A stretch of DNA of 64,000 bases from Sutterella faecalis (GTDB lineage: Bacteria; Pseudomonadota; Gammaproteobacteria; Burkholderiales; Burkholderiaceae_F). The position numbers and the translations under genes were made by a program. The notes under the pieces are model-generated. The model was not told where the DNA came from and made no database searches. It saw nothing but the letters and a program-made list of their open reading frames with translations. Shown piece by piece: positions 42,354 through 47,949 of this stretch. The stretch spans positions 2,480,001-2,544,000 of the forward strand of contig NZ_CP040882.1 of assembly GCF_006337085.1 (NCBI RefSeq). Reading direction: 5' to 3'. The first letter of the stretch is position 1. Every line of letters starts with the position of its first letter.

Positions 42354-42767
42354 ATGAAGAAGATTTTGATTTTCACAGCGAGCATTGCGCTTCTCGCGGG
42401 TGGCCTTGCTGCGTGTCAGAAAACCGAGCCTCAGGCGGGGGCTGGTGCGGCTGAAGTGCCGAAAACGACCGCTGAGGCGCAGACTCAGGCGGCTCCGGCT
42501 CAGCCGGGGCGCGGCTGCCTCGCGGTCACGGCGGAGCATCCCTATAACCTGAAGGACATGCGCTTCGATGAGGCCGCTCAGGCGCTGGCGCATGCAACAG
42601 GCTGCTTCATTCGCTACGACGATCAGAACCTTTCCGCGCTCAAGATTGCTCCCGTGGAAGGCCGCATGAGCATTCGCGATGCCGTTCAGAAGTCGCTCGA
42701 AGGTTCCGCCTATGGCGTGACCTCAGCTACGGATTCAGAGATTGTGGTCGGGAAAAAGGCTCAGTAA
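42354..42767 (+). CDS. STN-domain lipoprotein
   Basis: This is a 137-residue precursor with a lipoprotein signal (MKKILIFTASIALLAGG, lipobox LAAC near residue 21) and a Pro/Ala/Gln linker. Residues about 60-135 match the STN (secretin and TonB N-terminal) fold: YNLKDMRFDEAAQALAHATG, CFIRYDDQNLSALKIAP, VEGRMSIRDAVQKSLEGSAY and SEIVVGKK. STN domains usually sit at the N-terminus of TonB receptors or secretins, where they contact periplasmic partners. Here the domain stands alone on a lipid anchor. AGGAGAGGA lies just before the ATG at 42354. The partner is unknown. The only TonB receptor in the window lacks an STN domain. Confidence 0.75.
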   Translation: MKKILIFTASIALLAGGLAACQKTEPQAGAGAAEVPKTTAEAQTQAAPAQPGRGCLAVTAEHPYNLKDMRFDEAAQALAHATGCFIRYDDQNLSALKIAPVEGRMSIRDAVQKSLEGSAYGVTSATDSEIVVGKKAQ

Positions 42768-42794
42768 TCCTTTTTGAGTGAAGCCTGAGAGAAG

Positions 42795-42828
42795 CGGTCA
42801 GTTCGGGGAATCCCGGCTGGCCGTTTTT
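42795..42828 (+). terminator. Terminator of STN lipoprotein gene
   Basis: CGGTCAG pairs with CTGGCCG (one G-U), with CGGG/CCCG inside, followed by TTTTT. Confidence 0.8.
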
Positions 42829-42834
42829 AATGTT

Positions 42835-42925
42835 GGAAAAATTTCTACATGTATGTAAGGAAAATTCCAACATATGTATTGTAAAAATTCTTATATAATA
42901 TAGGAAAAATTCTGATATACATGCA
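42835..42925. repeat. Four ~22-bp AT-rich direct repeats upstream of the DUF4143 ATPase
   Basis: Units start at 42835, 42859, 42881 and 42903. The rough consensus is GGAAAAATTCTNATATATGTA, and each contains a small ATATGTAT or ACATGTAT dyad. The array ends 50 bases before the ATPase start. It resembles an iteron or multi-operator array, and its AT content contrasts sharply with the flanks. Confidence 0.7.
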
Positions 42926-42975
42926 GGCAAAAGCTCTGAGGGCGGAGTCTTCGCCTGCGTCGCAAGGAGCGCTGG

Positions 42976-44190
42976 ATGTACCTTCCGAGAACGATCGAAA
43001 AAGAAATCCCTTCGCTTTGTCAGCGCTTCAAGGTATTGCTGACAACAGGCATGCGTCAGGTGGGGAAAAGCACGCTTCTGAGCCACCTTTCTGAGGGAAC
43101 CCGCGCCTATGTGACGCTTGACGATGCGGAAGAAAGAGAGCTCGCGGAAAATGCGCCCAAGGCTTTTTTCCGCCGTCATCCGCTGCCGCTTTTCATCGAC
43201 GAGATTCAACGTGCTCCGCAGCTGTTCCTGCAGCTCAAGGCTGAAGTTGACCGCTCCGACTTAATGGGAGCTGCGTGGCTTTCCGGCTCCCAGCGCTTTT
43301 CGCTCATGAAGGGCGTAGGCGATTCGCTTGCAGGCCGAATTTTTGAAATACATCTGATGCCTTTGAGCCTCTATGAGAGGTTCGGAAGCGGCCTTCTTCA
43401 GAAGCCCTATCTGCCGTCGGAGGAGCCGGCAGAGGTCCTTTCTCACCGATCACCGGAGGAAACCTGGTCGCTCATCTGGCAGGGAGGCTGGCCGGCTGTC
43501 ATATCGCTTTCATCCAAAGAGCGCACGCAGTTCTACGAAAGCTTTCTTTCGACCTTTCTCGACCGGGATTTGCGGGATCTGGGTTCCATCGAAGACTTGT
43601 CCGTTTTCAGGCGCTTCATGAAAGCGCTGGCTTTGAGGACGGGGCAGGAGCTTAGGATCAACAAGCTCTCAGAACTGACGGGCGTAAGCGATCCGACGGT
43701 GAAGCGCTGGCTTCGCCTCGCGGAGACGGTAGGCCTCATCTACCTGCTGCCGCCATTCTTTTCCAATAAAACCAAGAGCCTCGTCAAGTCTCCAAAGATA
43801 TATTTCACCGATACGGGGCTTTGCGCCTGGCTCTGCGGTTTTTCAACTGCAGAAGAGATGCTTCGCGATACCAATGCCGGCGCCTTCTTTGAGACTTTCG
43901 TCGTGTCGGAGATTCTCAAAAGCTGGCGGCATAACGGCCTTGAGCCTGAACTCTATTTTTACCGGGATGCGAAGAAGCAGTCTGAAATAGATCTTCTCAT
44001 TCATGCCGAAGGCAAGTGGCACCCGGTGGAAATCAAGATGAGCGAGCATCCCGAGAGGTCCATGATCCGGCATTTCGGGGAGCTCTCGAACATGGACCTT
44101 GAGGTCGGCTGCGGCGCCGTCATCTGCTCGAGCGATTCGGTCCGGTTTCTGAGCGACGACGTTGCGGCGCATTCCGTCTGGAATCTTTGA
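42976..44190 (+). CDS. ATP-binding protein, AAA_14/DUF4143 family
   Basis: This is a 404-residue AAA-like ATPase. The AAA_14 domain has Walker A TTGMRQVGKSTLLSHL near residue 20, a Walker B-like LPLFIDEIQRAPQLF near residue 75, a sensor-like WLSGSQRFSLMKGVGDSLAGR, and LMPLSLYE. The C-terminal DUF4143 part includes FLDRDLRDLGSIEDLSVFRRFM, a helix-turn-helix-like LRINKLSELTGVSDPTVKRWL, and the nuclease-like FYRDAKKQSEIDLLIHAEGKWHPVEIK (ExD...ExK pattern). The family is widespread and functionally undefined. AAGGAG lies 7 bases before the ATG. Four AT-rich repeats precede it, and the IS605 right end begins directly after its stop. Confidence 0.88.
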   Translation: MYLPRTIEKEIPSLCQRFKVLLTTGMRQVGKSTLLSHLSEGTRAYVTLDDAEERELAENAPKAFFRRHPLPLFIDEIQRAPQLFLQLKAEVDRSDLMGAAWLSGSQRFSLMKGVGDSLAGRIFEIHLMPLSLYERFGSGLLQKPYLPSEEPAEVLSHRSPEETWSLIWQGGWPAVISLSSKERTQFYESFLSTFLDRDLRDLGSIEDLSVFRRFMKALALRTGQELRINKLSELTGVSDPTVKRWLRLAETVGLIYLLPPFFSNKTKSLVKSPKIYFTDTGLCAWLCGFSTAEEMLRDTNAGAFFETFVVSEILKSWRHNGLEPELYFYRDAKKQSEIDLLIHAEGKWHPVEIKMSEHPERSMIRHFGELSNMDLEVGCGAVICSSDSVRFLSDDVAAHSVWNL

Positions 44191-44330
44191 GCAAGCGGGT
44201 GACTACTCCCCGTCCAATTCTTCGAATTGGGCGAGGCTTCTCGCTTCTTCGGTCACAACCCGGATGTCTCCGGGATTTACACGACCTCAGCGAGCATTTG
44301 GAGAGGACATTTCTCTCCGCAGGACGGGTA
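44191..44330 (-). ncRNA. Candidate omega-RNA (reRNA) at the tnpB 3' end / element right end
   Basis: TnpB nucleases use a guide RNA transcribed from the tnpB 3' end into the element's right end, with the guide in flanking DNA. Here the minus-strand sequence after the zinc-ribbon region includes CCCGGAGACATCCGGG and CCAATTCGAAGAATTGG hairpins, then GACGGGGAGTAGTCAC just before the edge. The guide would then read into the 3' end of the ATPase gene. Position and hairpins fit; the boundaries are guesses, and no RNA evidence exists. Confidence 0.45.
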
Positions 44331-44663
44331 GCCCCTCCGCCCTCAGTATTCTGATGCCTTCAGCCCGGATGTTGGCTGCAGCGTTGCCGTCGCGGTCATG
44401 GTGAGCGCCGCAGTGCGGGCACGTCCATTCGCGCGTAGCAAGATCAAGCTTCTCAAGCTTGAAGCCGCAGCAGGAGCACGTCTTTGAAGAGGGATAGAAA
44501 GTATCGATCAGTATGAAGTGCTTTCCTTCCCGCTTCATTTTGTAGGCAATCATGCGTAAGAGCTCGCCCCAGGCGGCATCAGCAATCGACTCCGCCAGGT
44601 GGTGGTTCTTCAGCATGTTGATGATTCTTAAACTCTCCGCAGCCAGCGCTTGGCTTAATGACA
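44287..44663 (-). pseudogene. TnpB (IS605 OrfB), C-terminal fragment
   Basis: This is the C-terminal part of an RNA-guided TnpB nuclease, cut off from its N-terminal half (46508-47296) by the nested element. It contains AESLRIINMLKNHHLAESI, holding the second RuvC acidic residue, then DAAWGELLRMIAYK, the four-cysteine zinc ribbon (KTCSCCGFKLEKL and WTCPHCGAHH) and the last RuvC Asp in HDRDGNAAANIRAEG. The tail LRREMSSPNAR ends at 44287. No start codon belongs to this fragment; the longer open frame upstream is antisense to the nested transposase gene. Confidence 0.85.
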
Positions 44664-44748
44664 TGGACCACCCACTGCATCGAACCCGTTCGAGCGAATG
44701 GGCGCGACAATAGGTGTATCTACCTCTAATACCGCAGGAGGCCATGCC

Positions 44749-45942
44749 ATGACAAAGAAGCATACGCAAACGACGCTTGATGTTTCCATCGAATATTCCG
44801 CGATCGGGCTGGACCTCGCCAAATACGACGTTTCCTTGGCAGCGGTGACGCTCAACGAGGGAGAAATTATTTGTATCGACCGCGTGACTTATGCTGAGCT
44901 CTATGAGCTTGCCGACAAGCTCTCCCCGACGCTGTTTGCAGTTGAACCGTGCTGCGGCTACTCGCAGCTTGCCCTTGAGCTCGAGGCTCGCGGCCATGAG
45001 ATGCGCGTTATCAACGGCAAAGTCGTCAAGATGTGGATCGACACGCATATGTCGGGCCAGAAAACCGACATCAACGATGCGCTCGCGCTTGCCCGGCTGA
45101 CGGCCGATCCGGATCTTCGGCCTATTCGCGCGAAATCTCTCGAAGAATGCCGCATTATGACGGTGCAGGGCGTGCGTCAGCAGCTGATCGGACAACGTAC
45201 GAAGACGCTCGTCAGCTTCAAGGGCTTTGCCCAGACCTGGGGAATCCACATGCCTGCCGGCAGGCGCAATCTCAAAAAGATGCGTGAAGCCGTGGAAGCT
45301 AAGGCAGACATGATGGGCGACGCAGCTGTCTCTGCTCTGACGACGATGCTTGACCGCGTGAAGACGCTCGATGATCAAATTCATCAGCTCGACAAGGACC
45401 TTGAAGCACTGGTCAGCGCCAATGCCAACGGCAGGCTGCTGAAGAGCGTCATGGGCGTCGGCACTCAGATCGCCGCCCGCTTCATTACGGTTGTCGGCGA
45501 TGTAAAACGGTTTGAAACGTCACGCTCGCTTGTTGCCTACATCGGATGCGTGCCGAAAAATTACATTACGGGGCATGTGAATAAGCCCAGACAAAAGAAG
45601 AGCTCTGCTCCCGACCTGAGCAGCAAGGGCCAGGGGCGAATCAGCCGCCGCGGCGACAAATTGCTGAGATCCCTGCTGATGCAGGGTGCGGCCTGCATCT
45701 ACATGCAGTACTGCAAGAGGCAGCTGCCCGACTGCCAGCTCACAAAGTGGATTGACAAGCAGCTGGCGGTGAGGAAGCCCTACGGCAAGATCATGGTGTC
45801 GCTGGCGGCGAAACTCATCCGGATCGCATGGGCGGTGCTCACCTACGGCAAAAAGTTCGACATCCACAGAGCGGGCGTCCCCCGCTCGGTGCTGGCGGCG
45901 ATGGCCGTTCAACCCAGCAATGAGGCTGCCGCTGCAGCATGA
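44749..45942 (+). CDS. IS110-superfamily (IS1111-type) transposase
   Basis: This is a DEDD serine-type recombinase of 397 residues. The N-terminal RuvC-like domain has the first Asp in SAIGLDLAKYDVSLA, a Glu in TLFAVEPCCGYSQLA, and the Asp pair in KTDINDALALARL. A coiled-coil linker (LDRVKTLDDQIHQLDKDLEA) leads to the transposase_20 domain with LLKSVMGVGTQIAARFITVVGDVKRF, FETSRSLVAYIGCVPKNYI then GQGRISRRGDKLLRSLLMQGA, which includes the active-site serine region. AGGAGG lies about 8 bases before ATG 44749. It appears intact and is the only gene of the nested element. Confidence 0.92.
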   Translation: MTKKHTQTTLDVSIEYSAIGLDLAKYDVSLAAVTLNEGEIICIDRVTYAELYELADKLSPTLFAVEPCCGYSQLALELEARGHEMRVINGKVVKMWIDTHMSGQKTDINDALALARLTADPDLRPIRAKSLEECRIMTVQGVRQQLIGQRTKTLVSFKGFAQTWGIHMPAGRRNLKKMREAVEAKADMMGDAAVSALTTMLDRVKTLDDQIHQLDKDLEALVSANANGRLLKSVMGVGTQIAARFITVVGDVKRFETSRSLVAYIGCVPKNYITGHVNKPRQKKSSAPDLSSKGQGRISRRGDKLLRSLLMQGAACIYMQYCKRQLPDCQLTKWIDKQLAVRKPYGKIMVSLAAKLIRIAWAVLTYGKKFDIHRAGVPRSVLAAMAVQPSNEAAAAA

Positions 45943-46079
45943 GGCATCGGCAATTCCATAACTAATCGCGTGAAATGAGAAACCCTTTTCTGTAAGGCTT
46001 GTCCGACAGCTATTCATGTCGAATTGCACTTGATGCATGTGGCTTTTTATTGGCAAGGACAAGACTTCTGATGAGTTCA

Positions 46080-46400
46080 TTTTGGCCATGGCATGCAAGC
46101 ATGCCGACAGGCCTGAGAGATTAACGGAAGCGGCCTCTCTCGTTGATGCGTGATTACTGGGACTGGAATACTGCCGGCAACAACCAAAATGACATAACAC
46201 GGATTAGCCGATGTAGGGTCGCTAAGTCCGAATGCGGGCTGCGCTTCGCTTGTCGCATTCGCACATAGCGACATTGTATCGGCGGAGGTCCTGTAAAGCG
46301 GCTTACGCGGCATATGCTCCGCTCGGCCTGAAGGCCGTGCTCGCTATTCCACGACCGCTTGACAGGAATAGGCTCAGTGCCTGAAGGCACCAGGCCAGCA
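46080..46400. ncRNA. Candidate bridge RNA region in the 3' non-coding part of the IS1111-like element
   Basis: IS110-superfamily recombinases use a structured bridge RNA encoded in the longer non-coding end; in IS1111 members this lies 3' of the gene. This stretch holds closely spaced dyads: GGCATGCaaGCATGCC (46089-46104); a 19-bp repeat with two mismatches (46218-46236 with 46254-46272, arms starting GTCGCTA); CGGCCTgaAGGCCG (46324-46337); and GTGCCTgaAGGCAC (46377-46390). The gap 45943-46079 shows no clear feature. The minus frame through here is open but has no TnpB likeness. Strand and limits of the RNA are unknown. Confidence 0.5.
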
Positions 46401-46507
46401 ATGCCGCCAGCTGCCGCTATAAGGCGCTCGACTAACTCACTGCCCGCAGCTTCGCTCCTGAGCTCGCGCGTTACCGTACTTGGAGCTTGACAAACGTGGG
46501 TGGTCCA

Positions 46508-47296
46508 GAGATCGTTCACGAGTCGCGAAGAGACCTTGTGAAGGTTGTCGGTGCGGGCATTCGCCACGCGCTTATGCGCGCGTGCGAGCCTGCGGCGCGC
46601 CTTCTCGCGCCGGCGGCTGCCCTTCTGAGTTCTTGAAAACTGCCGGCATCTGCGGCGCAGCACCTTGCGGGCGCGCTTCAGATGTTTCGGGTTCGGTTCC
46701 TTGCGGCCGTTAGATTCCGTGAGGAGATCCTTGATGCCGACATCAATGCCGATGACCTGATCCTCGTAAATCTCCTTCAAAGGGTCCTTTTCCGCAAGAC
46801 CATCCTCCCAGAGCACGGCGGCGTAGTAGTCGCCGGCGGCATCGGCTTCAAGCGTGATGCTCTTCACCTTGCCGACGACCTCGCGGTGAATCCTGGCCTT
46901 GATCGGCTCCATCTTCGGCACGCGAACGTAGTTGGGGCCGACGGAGACGTTGGTGCAGTGATAGCTCGACTGCGGACCTCTGCGGGATTTGTAGTGCGGA
47001 TAGCCCGCTCGGCCCTCAAAGAAGGCGCGGTAGCCCTTGTTGAGATTCCGCACCGATTCCTGAAGCGCCATTGAGTCATATTCCTTGAGCCATGTGTACT
47101 TCTTCGACTTCTTGGCTCTGGCGATGAGCGGCTTGATCTCGTGAATGAGATCGAGCGATACGCCCCGCGTACGGTAGTAATGCTTCTTCAGGAAGAGCGC
47201 CATGTTCCAGCACTTGCGGACAGCACCCCACTGTGCCCAGAGAAAAGCTTCCTGAGCGGCAGTTGGGTAGATGCGGAATTTCGCAGCACGGAGCAT
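46508..47296 (-). pseudogene. TnpB (IS605 OrfB), N-terminal fragment
   Basis: This is the N-terminal 263 residues of TnpB. The start MLRAAKFRIYPTAAQEAFLW and KCWNMALFLKKHYYRTRGVSL are the OrfB_IS605 helical domain. MALQESVRNLNKGYRAFFEG and YPHYKSRRGPQSSYHC follow. The first RuvC acidic residue is in QVIGIDVGIKDLLT, then a Lys/Arg-rich helix ending DNLHKVSSRLVNDL. At 46508 the frame enters the nested IS1111-like element and continues with non-TnpB sequence to a stop at 46154. The second and third RuvC motifs and zinc ribbon are in the separated fragment at 44287-44663. Confidence 0.87.
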
Positions 47297-47329
47297 GTGG
47301 CGGTCAAATAAATTTATTTTTAAAAAATA

Positions 47330-47346
47330 TTATGATATTATCATAA
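47330..47346. promoter_or_regulatory. Palindrome between divergent tnpA and tnpB
   Basis: TTATGATATTATCATAA is a perfect 17-base dyad in AT-rich DNA between the two starts. GCGGTCAA also occurs on both sides, at about 47300 and 47355. It probably overlaps the promoters of both genes and could be an operator. Confidence 0.5.
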
Positions 47347-47375
47347 TTAAGCATTAGCGGTCAAGGAGAATTTCG

Positions 47376-47780
47376 ATGTTCGACGACTACGAAAGAGCGC
47401 GTCACAGCGTGACGAAACTCCATGTGCATTTGATCTTCACAACGAAATACCGGCGAAAAGTGATGACGCCGGAAGTGCTCGAAAGCGTGCTTGCTGCCCT
47501 AAAAATCGCGGCCGCAGATCTAGGCTGCATCCTCCTGGAGGCCAACGGGGAGGCGGATCACGTGCACCTGCTCGTGAGCTACCCTCCGAAGGTGAGCATC
47601 AGCGAGATGGTGAACCGCTTTAAAACGCGTTCGTCTCGAAAGATACGCGAGGAATATCCAGGGATTCTTGATGGCGGCAAAACAGGGCTTTTCTGGTCGC
47701 GCAGCTACTTCGCTTGTTCAGTTGGCGGAGCTTCCCTGGAAGTTCTTAAAAAATACATTGAGAATCAGACAACCGATTAG
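47376..47780 (+). CDS. tnpA: IS200/IS605 family transposase TnpA (Y1 HUH)
   Basis: This is a single-strand DNA transposase of 134 residues, normal length for IS200/IS605. The N-terminus (ARHSVTKLHVHLIFTTKYRR) is the family start; the HUH metal motif is ADHVHLLVSYPPK, and the catalytic Tyr is in FWSRSYFACSVGGASLEVLKKYIENQ. AAGGAG lies about 9 bases before the ATG. The nearby hairpin beyond its stop is the expected recognition structure. All key residues are present, so it should be able to move the element, including the tnpB fragments and the nested IS1111-like element. Confidence 0.94.
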   Translation: MFDDYERARHSVTKLHVHLIFTTKYRRKVMTPEVLESVLAALKIAAADLGCILLEANGEADHVHLLVSYPPKVSISEMVNRFKTRSSRKIREEYPGILDGGKTGLFWSRSYFACSVGGASLEVLKKYIENQTTD

Positions 47781-47824
47781 CCGCCATTCCTCCCCGCCCC
47801 ATCCGGGGCGAGGGCTCCTGGCGG
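47781..47824. repeat. Subterminal hairpin at the tnpA end of the IS605 element
   Basis: CCGCC (47781-47785) and GGCGG (47820-47824) enclose CGCCCCatccGGGGCG (47795-47810). This is the sort of imperfect hairpin bound by TnpA. The cleavage site should lie a few bases beyond, but is not located. Confidence 0.6.
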
Positions 47825-47949
47825 ATTTTGCTGATGAGCCCCGAGCGCAATGCACGGGATTCTGTCTCTCAATGCCTCTGCGGTATCATCCGTAAATCCG
47901 TTCTCAGGCTTCCTTCGCGACGACGGAGGAGGCCTTTCTGGTTTTTCCC

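Larger units (their letters stand above)
44664..46507 (+). mobile_element. IS110-superfamily (IS1111-like) element nested in tnpB
   Basis: An 11-base inverted repeat TGGACCACCCA (44664-44674) and TGGGTGGTCCA (46497-46507) brackets the transposase gene and its flanks. Subterminal inverted repeats of this size are typical of the IS1111 subgroup, which makes no clean target duplications. The sequence outside both arms is TnpB coding on the minus strand, ending SSRLVNDL on one side and resuming LAAESLRI on the other. The 5' non-coding part is only about 85 bases and the 3' part about 560 bases, the IS1111 arrangement. True ends may differ by several bases. Confidence 0.75.
44191..47824. mobile_element. 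IS200/IS605-type element, split by a nested IS110-superfamily element
   Basis: This is an IS605 group element with divergent genes: tnpA (Y1 HUH transposase) on plus and tnpB on minus, as in the IS608 arrangement. Subterminal hairpins are seen at both ends: CCAATTcttcGAATTGG near 44223 beyond the tnpB 3' end, and CGCCCCatccGGGGCG at 47795-47810 beyond tnpA. Such ends lack inverted terminal repeats and need hairpins for single-strand transposition. The exact edges are not defined. The left edge abuts the DUF4143 ATPase stop. TnpA looks intact; TnpB is interrupted, but TnpA alone is enough for movement in this family. Confidence 0.8.

Noticed and set aside
42835..42925. CRISPR array
   Set aside because: The ~22-bp units are contiguous without unique spacers and are degenerate, and there are no cas genes.
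46154..46507. Extra TnpB domain of about 115 residues continuing the N-terminal fragment
   Set aside because: It begins exactly at the inverted-repeat arm, has no TnpB motif, and is rich in hairpins; it is better explained as the non-coding end of the nested element read in an open frame.
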